In this document: positions 26,162 to 35,638 of the stretch, piece after piece
How positions within the stretch are numbered: position 1 is the first letter of the stretch
Layout of the letters: each line of letters starts with the position of its first letter
Source: CAKRJP01 sp963634745
GTDB lineage: Bacteria; Bacillota; Clostridia; Lachnospirales; Lachnospiraceae
Direction of reading: 5' to 3'
Assembly (NCBI GenBank): GCA_963634745.1
Contig: CAVHCX010000004.1
Span: 66,050 to 130,049, forward strand
Length of the DNA: 64,000 bases
Notes under the pieces: generated by a model
What the model was told of the DNA's origin: nothing
Databases searched by the model: none
The model's input: only the letters and a program-made list of their open reading frames with translations
Position numbers and translations under genes: made by a program

Positions 26162-26577
26162 TATGACTCTACCCCCTTTTCCTTTGACTGAGTCTTAGAC
26201 TGCTCCTCATGCAACCTAGCAATTTCGTTATTCAGCAAGTCAAGCCCTCTCGAAATATTTCGAAAGACTGCCTGACTTTCGTCCTCATATTTTTTATAAT
26301 TTATTTTAATTAGTTTATCAGAAACCCACCCATTAATATAATCCCCGTCATGGGGTTGGTTTTCTTTGGTATAAGAATCAATATAAAACTCCTTATATCC
26401 ATTTTTACGCAATATTTGACTGATTTTTTTTGCGTCGACAGACGGTTCATCAACACAACCAAAATAAACGAAACCGTTATCCCACAGGACATCTCCGATT
26501 TTAGAGAGGCCTTTAACTAACCCCCCGAATGAAGCATCGGGAGAATTATAATTGGTTGAAATTTTACAGCAGATCAT
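26161..26577 (-). CDS. Small protein coupled to the portal gene
   Basis: This protein has 138 residues. The first 100 are mixed alpha/beta (LSKIGDVLWDNGFVYFGCVD, KISQILRKNGYKEFYIDSYT). The last 35 form a charged helix (RNISRGLDLLNNEIARLHEE). The length and fold pattern do not match a family I know. Its stop overlaps the portal start by one base, so the two proteins are probably made in a fixed ratio. It could assist portal assembly. That is only suggested by coupling. Confidence 0.6.
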   Translation of the reverse strand: MICCKISTNYNSPDASFGGLVKGLSKIGDVLWDNGFVYFGCVDEPSVDAKKISQILRKNGYKEFYIDSYTKENQPHDGDYINGWVSDKLIKINYKKYEDESQAVFRNISRGLDLLNNEIARLHEEQSKTQSKEKGVES

Positions 26578-26629
26578 ATCGATAACCCCCTTTCGCTTCT
26601 ACTATTTCTAGCAAAAAGACAGACCGGCT

Positions 26630-28078
26630 TTATTGATCTGTCTTTTTGTCTATCTTTTTACTTTTCCACACGTATGTACTTTGCCCACAATCATATACTG
26701 GTAGGAATCCCCCACCTATCATTAATTGATAATTGTCCGAACTTGGGCAATCCTTATCCTCATTTGGCTCACAATGATGCACAATGCGACTAAACCCATG
26801 CTTACGAATTAAATTGTCTGTAAAATGTTGCTTTGTTTTAAGATTAAACCAATGAAGCGTTGGCGGAGAGACTCTTAATGCTGAAAAGTCGAGTTTCTCA
26901 TATGTCGCCCCGGAAAATTTTGATCTATCACAATACGACACAATACTCTGCGGAGAATATTTTTTAACAAAATAAGAAAATATCTTTTTTGCTCCGCCTA
27001 CCACATCACAGATAGAGCAATATCTAATTAATTCATATTCATAATTAATATTATATCTCGGCTTAGCAAAAGTCATTACTGAGACTAATTTATTTTCAAA
27101 GAATAACCCTATTCTTATTTTATCTCTGGCGCACCCTTGGATATGATGCTGTGAAATAAAATTCGTGCTTTCTTGCACAGATATCTCTTTAGTTATACAT
27201 TTTCTGGCATAAATGGTCTGCCGCTTTTTTAACAATTCTAAAATTCCATTAATATTATCCCAATCCCAAACATGGATACACCTGTATCCATTTTTAATTG
27301 CTAAGTCTGTCTTAATTAAATGGTAATTTTTAGTTATCCACGCTTTGTGATCCTCCCCAAAAGGAGTCCATTCGATATTATGGGTCGCAGTAGGATTTAT
27401 TTCAATCAAAATATTGCCTACTTTAAAGTCATAACTCTTCCCATCGACAGGGAATTCTCTTTCGTATTGAATATTGTTTTCTTGGAGTCTTTGCTCAAAA
27501 TCAAGATTAGGCTTACTATTATTGGACCCATATGTCTTAGCCTCTTTTCTTTGGCAGGTCCATTCAACACCATAACGCTCAAAATTAGTTGAAGAAATCT
27601 TTTCTTTGCACTCTAGGGATTGAGAATAATAATCAACACTATATCGATCTTGATTATATTTTCTCGTATATTTTTTAAATTCTTCCGTTTGGAAATAACA
27701 TTCTACCCCATAATGATTTTGAAACGTCTGAGTTTTTTTGTCTTTAATATCTTTAGCCTGAGAAATATTATCCACTCCATATTTTTTTTGAGCCGTCTCT
27801 GTTTTTTTTACCTTAACCCCATCGATTTGAGAAACATTTTCAACCCCATATTTCTGCAACAAATTTTTCTTTCTTACGTTTGACACGAGTTTGGGGTCTT
27901 TCTTTATTTCAAAGAATTTTAATAAAGCACAGACCTTATTAAGAGATAAAGAATATTTTTCCTGGATATCTTCTCGGCTATGATTTTCTTCTATGTAATA
28001 TTTATATATTTCATCTTTATAAATATTTTTACCATCGTTCTCGACGCAGGTTGAACTTAAATATTTTATACTGCCCAC
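26630..28078 (-). CDS. Vsr-like homing endonuclease with five KYGV repeats (next to terL)
   Basis: This 482-residue protein starts at a GTG at 28078 with GGAGGAGCTAGA in front. After a helix-turn-helix (SREDIQEKYSLSLNKVCALL) it has five YGV or YSV repeats (KYGVENVSQ, KYGVDNISQ, HYGVECYFQ, RYSVDYYSQ, RYGVEWTCQ). The Vsr-like core (ILIEINPTATHN... RCIHVWDWDN) and the GNAT-like end (MTFAKPRYN, GGAKKIFSYF) follow. It sits just downstream of terL exon 2 with its own promoter at 28140-28167. As terL carries an intron without an ORF, this enzyme may serve that intron. Confidence 0.85.
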   Translation of the reverse strand: MGSIKYLSSTCVENDGKNIYKDEIYKYYIEENHSREDIQEKYSLSLNKVCALLKFFEIKKDPKLVSNVRKKNLLQKYGVENVSQIDGVKVKKTETAQKKYGVDNISQAKDIKDKKTQTFQNHYGVECYFQTEEFKKYTRKYNQDRYSVDYYSQSLECKEKISSTNFERYGVEWTCQRKEAKTYGSNNSKPNLDFEQRLQENNIQYEREFPVDGKSYDFKVGNILIEINPTATHNIEWTPFGEDHKAWITKNYHLIKTDLAIKNGYRCIHVWDWDNINGILELLKKRQTIYARKCITKEISVQESTNFISQHHIQGCARDKIRIGLFFENKLVSVMTFAKPRYNINYEYELIRYCSICDVVGGAKKIFSYFVKKYSPQSIVSYCDRSKFSGATYEKLDFSALRVSPPTLHWFNLKTKQHFTDNLIRKHGFSRIVHHCEPNEDKDCPSSDNYQLMIGGGFLPVYDCGQSTYVWKSKKIDKKTDQ

Positions 28079-28139
28079 TCTAGCTCCTCCAAGTCTAAAC
28101 AGAAGTTTCTTACGAACTTTGTCCTTGTTTCTTATTGAT

Positions 28140-28167
28140 ATTATAGCTTTTTTTAATAAGAAGTCAA
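28140..28167 (-). promoter_or_regulatory. Sigma70 promoter for the 26630-28078 endonuclease
   Basis: On the minus strand TTGACT (28167-28162) and TATAAT (28145-28140) are separated by 16 bases. The -35 begins 3 bases after the terL stop codon. Confidence 0.75.
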
Positions 28168-28169
28168 GT

Positions 28170-29789
28170 TTACCTCTCTTTAAAAGGAGAGTTCCCTTGG
28201 AAGGGGCTCTTGTTTTTTTGCTTTTTTATGGCCGAGGACGAGAGCCATGTCAACCACGGCGTATCAGCAGAATTTTGTCTCAACGTTTTATCAACGTTTT
28301 TATCAAATATATGAGAATAATCTAACGCGACACCGTCCCCGTATTCTTCGCTCTCGCGAAGATGACGAATCCACCAGCAGCAAAGCACGAACACGTACGC
28401 TCGGTCATCATGCATTTTATTTCTCTTTTCGGGAGGGAGCTGGTAGGTTATATTGCCCGTCCCCGCCGTTTTGATCCTAACAATCGACAAAATTTCCTCT
28501 TTCATTAAATCGAGCTGAATGAGAGAACTTAATTCTCCCCTAGATAATTTTCGCTCTGTGCCATCATCCAAAACCAAAACATCGTATTTTGGGCAAGAGG
28601 GGGTAAACTTAATACCACCCTGAGGAACAACAACTTTTGCTGCCTCAAACAATGCATTTCTGAACTTCCTAGGCTCGACTGCTTTTAAACAGCCAGAAAT
28701 GCAGTTTTTATATGGCTCTGCCCAACGAACACAAAATGGATAATCTTCGTCATAAATCCCCGGATGTTTTCTGCCACTTGAATCTTCCCAATCTTTAGCC
28801 AATGATTGCAAAATAGCACTAGCCTGACCACCTGAACCAGAGTCAATTAAAAGGGTGACATTCTCATAAGGGACGCCCTTGTCGCGCCCATTATATTCAT
28901 AAACCATTTCCCTAATGCGCTGCACCTGCTCATCGATTCTCATTGGTCTCTTTGACCCGTCTCCATATGTAACGACCAAATTCTCCATATGAACAGTTCT
29001 TCCGCACAGCTCTTTAGACTCATTATAAAACAAGTCTGTCACAAGTACAGGCGCATTATCGTTCTTAGAGGCAGGGTCATATGCTATGATATACCTATGC
29101 TTTGTGCCGCCCCAACTAAGGACGGGAACAAAATTTTCCGTGTTCGTAAAAATATCTGCTCTTGACACAACACAATCCTCAAGGTCAAAATGATCGAAGA
29201 TATTGTAGTATTCTCTGTTTGCCGCAATCTCGTTCTCTCTCATTTTACGGTCAATTTCTGCCTGAGAAAGCAACGGCGTAACTGGTTTCCCTAAAACTGT
29301 CGGATGCATTGGTATTTCGCAGTTGAGATCGGCGACAAAATAACGATTGTCGCCGATAAGCATTCTCTTCGTGCCGTCCCTGTATTTTGTATAGAAATAA
29401 GAGTTTGTATCTGACGCAGAACCGACGTACAATCTAATATTAGGGATATCTGGCGGGTAAACATCCGCATTAAACTTACTTCCAAGCTTAAATTCAGAAG
29501 TTTGAGACATATAAGGTTCTGTAACATCGTATGTGGCACCGGAAATAAAACCCGCCTCGTCGTAGACATTCACAGAACTTCTACGGCCACGAGCGGACTT
29601 TGAAGAGCCAGCAACGCAATTTATCTTGGACCCATTCAACAGCTCACATTTATTACCACTCTTGTAATCGTGTGTGAAGCCATCAGAATCGCTTTTCGTT
29701 TTTTTTAATTCGTCAATAAATACCGTATTGGTGTTGATGATAGTTTTGATATTATTAGTAGCGATATCCTCCATTTTCTTAAAAGTATC
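28170..29789 (-). CDS. terL: Terminase large subunit, exon 2
   Basis: This exon carries the Walker B region (SVNVYDEAGF, about residue 75 of the exon) and the C-terminal nuclease domain, whose acidic residues appear in HRYIIAYDPASKNDN, TLLIDSGSGGQ and DDRAYVFVLCCWW. The exon proper starts at GAT (29789), giving DTFKKMED. The ATG at 29792 ends at the intron's last base and is not a true start. Together with exon 1 the enzyme has 644 residues, normal for a packaging motor. The last residues are low-complexity and basic. Confidence 0.88.
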   Translation of the reverse strand, partial: DTFKKMEDIATNNIKTIINTNTVFIDELKKTKSDSDGFTHDYKSGNKCELLNGSKINCVAGSSKSARGRRSSVNVYDEAGFISGATYDVTEPYMSQTSEFKLGSKFNADVYPPDIPNIRLYVGSASDTNSYFYTKYRDGTKRMLIGDNRYFVADLNCEIPMHPTVLGKPVTPLLSQAEIDRKMRENEIAANREYYNIFDHFDLEDCVVSRADIFTNTENFVPVLSWGGTKHRYIIAYDPASKNDNAPVLVTDLFYNESKELCGRTVHMENLVVTYGDGSKRPMRIDEQVQRIREMVYEYNGRDKGVPYENVTLLIDSGSGGQASAILQSLAKDWEDSSGRKHPGIYDEDYPFCVRWAEPYKNCISGCLKAVEPRKFRNALFEAAKVVVPQGGIKFTPSCPKYDVLVLDDGTERKLSRGELSSLIQLDLMKEEILSIVRIKTAGTGNITYQLPPEKRNKMHDDRAYVFVLCCWWIRHLRESEEYGDGVALDYSHIFDKNVDKTLRQNSADTPWLTWLSSSAIKKQKNKSPFQGNSPFKER

Positions 29790-30098
29790 CATTTTTATTT
29801 ATAAAATCCTTGCACTTTCGCGCAAGATCAGACTATGTCTTCATCCACACTACTAACGTAATGTGGAGCTCACCTCTTAGTCGTTGAAGGTTCTTTTCCA
29901 AGCTTCCCTGCTCGTTGCCGATTGCTATTTTTTTTAGGATCTTATCCATGAAACATCCAAACAATTTTTTCTGCTTTCGCCACTGTCACACTTAAATTTT
30001 CAAAAATTTTATGTTGTAGTTTGTTTGGCTTTACGGTGTTCGGGCAATTGAATGAGTTTTTTTAATACATATTGCTATATATGCGAACTATACTGCTA
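29790..30098 (-). ncRNA. Group I intron in terL (309 nt, no ORF)
   Basis: On the minus strand the P7 strands are TTCAACGACTAAGAGG (29888-29873) and AAGACATAGTCTGATC (29841-29826), with a perfect P8-like hairpin between them (CCACA...TGTGG type). The intron starts TAGCAG after the U of AAT and ends with G before GATACT. Removing it joins SENWTTAN to DTFKKM in frame. The small size and missing ORF mean any mobility must come from a separate endonuclease. Confidence 0.87.
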
Positions 30099-30413
30099 AT
30101 TCGCGGTCGTCCAGTTTTCCGAAATAATCTGGACTTGTGTTTTAGGAAACAGAAGACTACGTGCCATAATAAAAAGACCAACAATGAATGATTTACCAAT
30201 ATTACGTGATGCCGCAATACAGATATATTGCTTAGTCCAAGATTCATTTATTAACCATTTTTGATAATCCATAAGAGTGATCCCGAAAATTTTTTCAATA
30301 AATTCAACAGGATGTCTCCTACCCCACTGGATCAAGTTTATATATCTTTTCATCCCCTCATAATCTCGAGAAGTAACATTATTATTTATTTTGTTCTGAT
30401 ATATACTTATCAT
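30099..30413 (-). CDS. terL: Terminase large subunit, exon 1
   Basis: These 105 codons contain the adenine-binding region and the Walker A motif (CIAASRNIGKSFIVGLFIMA; residues near 70-78 read ASRNIGKS, the large-terminase form of the P-loop). The exon ends at AAT (30099). Without splicing the frame stops at TAG immediately after, so the enzyme would lose Walker B and the nuclease. The ATG overlaps the stop of the upstream endonuclease (ATGA), so the endonuclease gene is inserted right at the gene start without breaking it. Confidence 0.88.
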
Positions 30414-31612
30414 TTTCCTCTCCCCTCCTTTTTATATTCGTAATATTTCCCACCAGAATCATAAAAAACAGATTCTACATTATGGAAAATTATTTTGTGC
30501 TTTTTAGGAGGTGTATATCGAACAAAATTCATCCCAACATCTTCTAATATTTGCCCATTGTCCTTATCAAAAGGGCAGTAACAAAAAATTGACTGCGGCG
30601 TAAAATTATTAACAAAAAAATCAAACAGATATTTAGTTGACCCTGGAAGAATGTTTTCTATTTCAGGGTGATATTCGACTAATTTCCACTTGTTTTTGCT
30701 CTGTTTAAAAATCATTTGATTATTAATATCGAATCCCCTCAAACACAATTTTACCGTCCCTTTTTTTATAATGCTACTACATTTATAATCAGGCGCGGAG
30801 GTAGATCGGTCAGAAAACATCATTTTTAAATACCGAGAAATTTCCTCACTTTTCTCTTCTAATTCATATTCATAAATGTGGATTAATCTTACTTCTTTTT
30901 CATCACACATCAGAGATTTCCTAAAATGATAATATTTATCCTTAAATTTAGAAGAATGCCAGTAGTTACCATTAAATTCAATTGCTATATTTTTGGCTGG
31001 GCAAAACAAGTCAAGCTCCAAAGGTTTAATAACTGACCTGTCTTTCCTTAATGAATACTCAAAAAGAATTTCTCTTATTCTTGTCTCTCCATAAGAGCCA
31101 CATTTATTTAACATTCTGCTGAGATGAAATTTTTCTACCCAATAATAGACCTGACTTAAATTACACCCCATCTTTTCTGCAATTTCCCTCCCAGTGGGTT
31201 TTTTAGGAAAAGCCGAGATATACTTTGTTAAACAATCTTTTGAAGATAAGACTGGGTTTGTCTTTTCTTCCAACCCTAGTCTTTTTCTTAGACGGGCGAA
31301 AGAACTTTTTGATATCCCATAAAATTCCCCTACTTTTTCCCAACTTCCCAACTCTGCGTATTCAAAAAGTAATTCATCTTTACTTGGATATTTATTGTTC
31401 TTAATCTTCGTCTCTGATGATCTCTTAATGTAGAGCTCTTTATTTTTGTGTATATTAAAATACGGAATTAAATTTAATACAATATTCTTTGTCAAGCCAA
31501 ATCGCGAAGCGGTTTCGCCAATAGTATGATTTTCTTCAATATAATACTTTTCAAAAACTTCCTTTGATGGATATTTGCCATTTTTTACCTGTGTCTCGAT
31601 TTTAACACCCAT
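30410..31612 (-). CDS. Vsr-like homing endonuclease lacking KYGV repeats (upstream of terL)
   Basis: This 400-residue protein has three N-terminal helix-turn-helix segments (each starting YPSKE or like GREIAEKMGCNLSQVYYWV). It then goes straight to the Vsr-like core (IAIEFNGNYWHSSK, LIHIYEYELEE) and a shortened C-terminal domain (GSTKYLFDFFVNN, FCYCPFDKDNG, GMNFVRYTPP). Unlike its four relatives it has no KYGV repeats and no promoter of its own. It overlaps terL by 4 bases and follows the upstream gene by 3 bases, so it depends on the packaging operon for expression. Confidence 0.8.
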   Translation of the reverse strand: MGVKIETQVKNGKYPSKEVFEKYYIEENHTIGETASRFGLTKNIVLNLIPYFNIHKNKELYIKRSSETKIKNNKYPSKDELLFEYAELGSWEKVGEFYGISKSSFARLRKRLGLEEKTNPVLSSKDCLTKYISAFPKKPTGREIAEKMGCNLSQVYYWVEKFHLSRMLNKCGSYGETRIREILFEYSLRKDRSVIKPLELDLFCPAKNIAIEFNGNYWHSSKFKDKYYHFRKSLMCDEKEVRLIHIYEYELEEKSEEISRYLKMMFSDRSTSAPDYKCSSIIKKGTVKLCLRGFDINNQMIFKQSKNKWKLVEYHPEIENILPGSTKYLFDFFVNNFTPQSIFCYCPFDKDNGQILEDVGMNFVRYTPPKKHKIIFHNVESVFYDSGGKYYEYKKEGRGK

Positions 31613-31615
31613 ATA

Positions 31616-32725
31616 TCAGTCCTCTCCATCATAAAGCTTATATTCTCGGGAAATGAACTCTTGTATTTCTTTCTCCGAGATTCCTTTTTTTTTATAATCA
31701 ATTGCCAATTCTTCCAAAAGCTCTTGCTTCACGATCTTTTCTTTAGCCAAGCGCAAGGCTTCCATCGCCTCTGTGGCCTTGGCCTGAGATTCTTTCACAA
31801 TCTTGCATTGTTCTGACAATATATCGGAATAATCGGTTTTTGACAAGTTAATCTGGTTCAATTGTGCCCTAAAACTTATGTTGGCCACTTCCTCAATCGA
31901 TTTTGATGTTGCTATATCATAGAAATTCGTAACACCCTCATCAATGCCCTTTTCCGAGATTTCACCCATGACATCACACAACATTCCTTTCCCTGAGCTC
32001 CCAATGCCCTTTACGGTGAAATTATTCTTTTCTGCCGTCTGGTTGACAGACGCCTGGATATTGCTGATAACTTTCATGTAAGACTCCATCTGCTTCTGCG
32101 CATTGTCATCTAAAGTTTCTTCCACAGCAAGTTCTCGAACTTTCTTCTGATATTTTTCAATATTGCTATATGATCTAACAATAGACAACGCGGCCTTTTG
32201 TTTCGCAATATCTTTCCTCATTCCCTCATTAGACATGCCTGCTAAGTCTCTATATAGCTGTGGCCTATCTTCTTGGGGGTCATCCCTAAAAGGATCATAA
32301 GAAAACACATCAATGACTATCTGCCTGTTTTTCTTATCATCTTCCGACAAATCAAACAAAGAATATTCTAAAGAATAAAGCTTCTCAAAATTCTTCTGTT
32401 TAATCTGAGAAAAAAATGTTACGTCTTTAAGGTTATCGTTTGTTTTTACGGCTTCGACATACACACCCGGCATATTGACCGGCGCGTCATCTTCCGTGCT
32501 CTTTATAAGGTTGTCATAGACTTCCACACAATAACAGAAATTATGCTTAAAGCAGAACTCAAACAAAGCTTTCTTATGATCACCAACGTATTTTGAAACA
32601 AGTTCTCCATATTCTGTTACGTAAGGGTCCGCTGTTTTCTCTACAACACCCTTTCCCCCACTTTCAGCCGCAAGGCTATCAACGGTTTTTTCATCAGCTG
32701 TTAATTTCTCATCTTCAATTCCCAT
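31616..32725 (-). CDS. Helical protein upstream of terL, unknown function
   Basis: This 369-residue protein starts at the ATG at 32725 (AAGGAG site), in place of a longer start at 32749. It is acidic and almost wholly helical, with long coiled-coil segments in the C-terminal half (IVKESQAKATEAMEALRLAK, then EKIVKQELLEELAI). In the usual order the small terminase precedes terL. Some small terminases are helical like this, but this one is about twice the usual length and has no visible DNA-binding motif. A terminase-associated role is possible and unproven. Confidence 0.58.
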   Translation of the reverse strand: MGIEDEKLTADEKTVDSLAAESGGKGVVEKTADPYVTEYGELVSKYVGDHKKALFEFCFKHNFCYCVEVYDNLIKSTEDDAPVNMPGVYVEAVKTNDNLKDVTFFSQIKQKNFEKLYSLEYSLFDLSEDDKKNRQIVIDVFSYDPFRDDPQEDRPQLYRDLAGMSNEGMRKDIAKQKAALSIVRSYSNIEKYQKKVRELAVEETLDDNAQKQMESYMKVISNIQASVNQTAEKNNFTVKGIGSSGKGMLCDVMGEISEKGIDEGVTNFYDIATSKSIEEVANISFRAQLNQINLSKTDYSDILSEQCKIVKESQAKATEAMEALRLAKEKIVKQELLEELAIDYKKKGISEKEIQEFISREYKLYDGED

Positions 32726-32780
32726 TTTTTCTCCTTGTGCCTCAATCAAAAAGACACGGTTTTCCCGTGCCTTACTGCCA

Positions 32781-34064
32781 TCATTCTTTTATATCCAAAT
32801 TAACGTAATTGACTGATACGACGTTCCCATCAAAAACAAGCAGAGTTTGTTCGGCATTGCCATATAAGCGTTTTGACTGCGCATATCCATCGGAGCCACA
32901 AATTGACCCGTTAACAAATACTTTAGCCCCTTGAAAGGACTTCATCTTGCTTTCATGATAATGCCCCACACAGACATAATCAACGTACTGCCTCGTTGCT
33001 CCAAGAGCATTTTGAATGGCGGTGTTCACGCTGTCTCTATGGCCATGAGCAAACACCATCTTCTTACCATTGAGCAATTCGAAGAATCCTAAATCAACAT
33101 CAAGATTATCTTCGGCGAAGACGATATTTGATCTCTCGAGTCTCGCCTTAAGGTAGAAATCAATTAGTCTGAAGTAATTCTCTTTCTCAATATTTTCCTT
33201 GAATGAGGGTGTCACACGACTATGATTGTCTGAACAAGAACGATAGACAACCTCTGGAGCGGCTTCCTGAAGCCTGTTGAGGGCCTCTGAAAGAAATTCT
33301 GAAGCCTTCATGATCTGTGAGACAAGATCCTCCGAGTCTTCAATTCTTGAGGTCACTCTGAGGTTCCCATCAATCATGTCCCCGAGATTCAAAATATTCA
33401 ATCTCGTGACGCCTCTCTCTTGGCAAATGGCGATCACTTTGCTTACATACTCATTCAATCTCTTTCTTGCAATATCGGCATTATACTTGTTGTAGAAGTT
33501 GTCGATATCCATCCCGACATGCAGATCGGACATAAGCATGACTGCTTCAACCTCTTCACCTTTCACCGCCTCGGGAATTACAACTTCCGGCATCTTCTTA
33601 AGTTCATTGACTGCTTCCTTGATCAAATCGTGCACGAACTCGATTCTGGCCTCATCCCTAAGCGTCCTGCGATAACTGTTGCAGACATCCCTTGTCTTAA
33701 CCTGTTGTTTGTACAAGCTCGCTTTAAGATCTTCTGTCTTCTCCTGAAATTCATCGAATGTAATATCATCGATCGTCTTTCCACTGAGCATATGCTCATT
33801 ATGGACCATTTCGCCTTTTGCATATCTGCGATCCTTGACCCACTGTCTAAAGGTGTCTCCTTTGGCCATGGCATTGCCATCTTTATCCAACGGCTTCAGC
33901 AAATCAACCAGCTTATCCCATCCACCAATCTCACGCTTCTGTGAATTGTTCATCTCGATGAATGCACATCCGATATCATACATCTCGTCCTCGGTGTATC
34001 TGCCATCGTCACGGGAGTCAACATCAATGCTGTCAACCTTTTCCCAAAATTCTTTAACTGTCAT
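32781..34064 (-). CDS. Metallophosphoesterase (calcineurin-like)
   Basis: This 427-residue protein starts at the ATG at 34064 (AAGGAGAG in front). The metal-binding motifs appear in order: SDLHVG (DxH), NLGDMIDG (GDxxD), SCSDNHSR (equivalent of GNH[D/E]), FAHGHRDS (GH.H type) and VGHYHES (GHxH). This is the calcineurin-like phosphoesterase fold, so it should cut phosphodiester or phosphomonoester bonds. In phages such enzymes act on DNA or nucleotides. The first ~150 residues form a helical domain of unknown role. It sits between the zinc-ribbon gene and the packaging genes. Confidence 0.88.
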   Translation of the reverse strand: MTVKEFWEKVDSIDVDSRDDGRYTEDEMYDIGCAFIEMNNSQKREIGGWDKLVDLLKPLDKDGNAMAKGDTFRQWVKDRRYAKGEMVHNEHMLSGKTIDDITFDEFQEKTEDLKASLYKQQVKTRDVCNSYRRTLRDEARIEFVHDLIKEAVNELKKMPEVVIPEAVKGEEVEAVMLMSDLHVGMDIDNFYNKYNADIARKRLNEYVSKVIAICQERGVTRLNILNLGDMIDGNLRVTSRIEDSEDLVSQIMKASEFLSEALNRLQEAAPEVVYRSCSDNHSRVTPSFKENIEKENYFRLIDFYLKARLERSNIVFAEDNLDVDLGFFELLNGKKMVFAHGHRDSVNTAIQNALGATRQYVDYVCVGHYHESKMKSFQGAKVFVNGSICGSDGYAQSKRLYGNAEQTLLVFDGNVVSVNYVNLDIKE

Positions 34065-34144
34065 ATCCTTGACTCTCCTTTTACTTCCTACCAACCCGGC
34101 GATACGCCGATGAAAGAGCATTTTTATTCGCTTATCTCTCTCCT

Positions 34145-35098
34145 TTACTCACTACTTAAGAAAACGGCGTCTCCTGTTTTCGCTCCACTTTTTTGGATGC
34201 TTGCCTTCGGTTCCCCTTTGCCTTTTTTCAAATCGCGCCTCCCATGACTGTGAGTTTTGAGTTTATTGTGTACATAATCAGGGTGTTCTTTGTACCAGTC
34301 TCTGTTTTTTTGATATCTCATCGCCTTCTGGCATTCAGGGCAAAGAGTCGTCTTGGTGTACGGGGTCACCTCAAACGACGCCCCGCAATTCGTGCATTCC
34401 TTGAACATGCCTTTAAATGCGTTCCCCACCAAAAGGCGAATATCGACTTCCGGATTCTGGATGCAATATCCTTCTGCGGCGTTCCATTGCACCCACTTTG
34501 CGGTCACCTTGATGTCACAGATAGACACCTTGACAGGGCCTTTAGACGTGTGTCTGACATAACGCGTTGGCCGACTGTCTTCTTCGATGATCTTCTCGGC
34601 ACACAAGTGCCTAATGAACTTGGATATCCACCGGCCACGCGCTTTCCCGTTCCAGTAATCGTCTGTCCCAAAGGCGAGATAATAAATATATGCACTTTGC
34701 CCCGGCTTCAAAACAGGTCTTTTAGCCCTTACCTTCATCAGCTTCAAATAGCACACGAGAGCCAGCAGATAAGACTTATTCTCCAATGAGGCCTTCATGC
34801 TATCGATATACTGTATCTCATCTGCGGTAATGAAAACCCTAAAGTCATGTTTTTTGGGGACTGCAAGTCTCCCGTAATGTTTCTTTATGAATTTCACATT
34901 GTCAACATCAAACACAATATTCGATTCAGCCAATATCATCCAGTTCGCTATCTGAACATCAGAGTACCCCATATCCTCCAAGCGCTTGATGATCAGTCTG
35001 TGCTCGTACATATAAGAGGCCGGCTTTCCGTTAAAGATCGGCATGATCTTAGTGTTCCGGATGCATTCGTCTATCTGTTTGTTCCAATCTATTACCAT
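34145..35098 (-). CDS. Zinc-ribbon protein, first gene of the leftward operon
   Basis: This protein has 317 residues. Residues ~20-60 look like a helix-turn-helix (LIIKRLEDMGYSDVQIANWM). Near residues 235-260 CTNCGA...CPECQKA forms a zinc ribbon, and the C-terminus is basic (GRRDLKKGKGEPK). The combination suggests DNA or RNA binding, perhaps as a regulator. It is the promoter-proximal gene of the leftward operon, driven by the consensus promoter at 35142-35170, with AAGGAGGAGAG before the ATG. I do not recognise a named family. Confidence 0.6.
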   Translation of the reverse strand: MVIDWNKQIDECIRNTKIMPIFNGKPASYMYEHRLIIKRLEDMGYSDVQIANWMILAESNIVFDVDNVKFIKKHYGRLAVPKKHDFRVFITADEIQYIDSMKASLENKSYLLALVCYLKLMKVRAKRPVLKPGQSAYIYYLAFGTDDYWNGKARGRWISKFIRHLCAEKIIEEDSRPTRYVRHTSKGPVKVSICDIKVTAKWVQWNAAEGYCIQNPEVDIRLLVGNAFKGMFKECTNCGASFEVTPYTKTTLCPECQKAMRYQKNRDWYKEHPDYVHNKLKTHSHGRRDLKKGKGEPKASIQKSGAKTGDAVFLSSE

Positions 35099-35141
35099 TC
35101 TCTCCTCCTTGCCTTATAAGCGCTATGGCTACTCCCTAGAT

Positions 35142-35170
35142 AGTATAACGGGTTTTGCCTCCTAAGTCAA
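35142..35170 (-). promoter_or_regulatory. Leftward sigma70 promoter of the virion operon
   Basis: On the minus strand TTGACT (35170-35165) and TATACT (35147-35142) are separated by 17 bases. It faces the first leftward gene at 35098. Confidence 0.8.
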
Positions 35171-35203
35171 GATATTTCGAGCATTTAAGGAAAAAACCTT
35201 TTT

Positions 35204-35310
35204 TTCTCAAGAGGGAAGGAAAGGGGGTTTTCTTTCTTTATATTCTTTCTTTTAGAAAAAGAAACAAAATTCCTCTTTCTTTTGGAAAAAGAAACAAAAC
35301 TCCTGTACTA
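35204..35310. repeat. Divergent intergenic region with A/T-rich direct repeats
   Basis: The ~660-base gap between divergent operons holds an imperfect direct repeat of about 30 bases (centred near 35250 and 35285, each with CTTTY...AGAAAAAGAAACAAAA) and nothing coding-like. The remainder is polypurine/polypyrimidine and AT-rich. This is a candidate regulator-binding or origin region. Confidence 0.4.
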
Positions 35311-35638
35311 CGTAGTTCTTACACTAGAACTATACACTAAAAAGAATATATCTTCGGAGACAACAATCTCCAAAGGAGTTGTTTGTCTCCGATACCTTTC
35401 GCGTATACGCACGCGTAAAGAGAAAAAACCAAAACAAAAACTCTCATACTCTCCTACCACCACATCATCACCACCACCTTACCAGACATAAGAATTACAA
35501 TCACTGCTGCTCACAAGCACATCCTCACAATATTCCCTAAATATAAAAATTTCTATCCCAACATCCCACTCTAAATACACACAAAGATCCTTCTCTTCTC
35601 TTAGAAAGAATTATCTTTGATTTTATCCCTGATATTAC

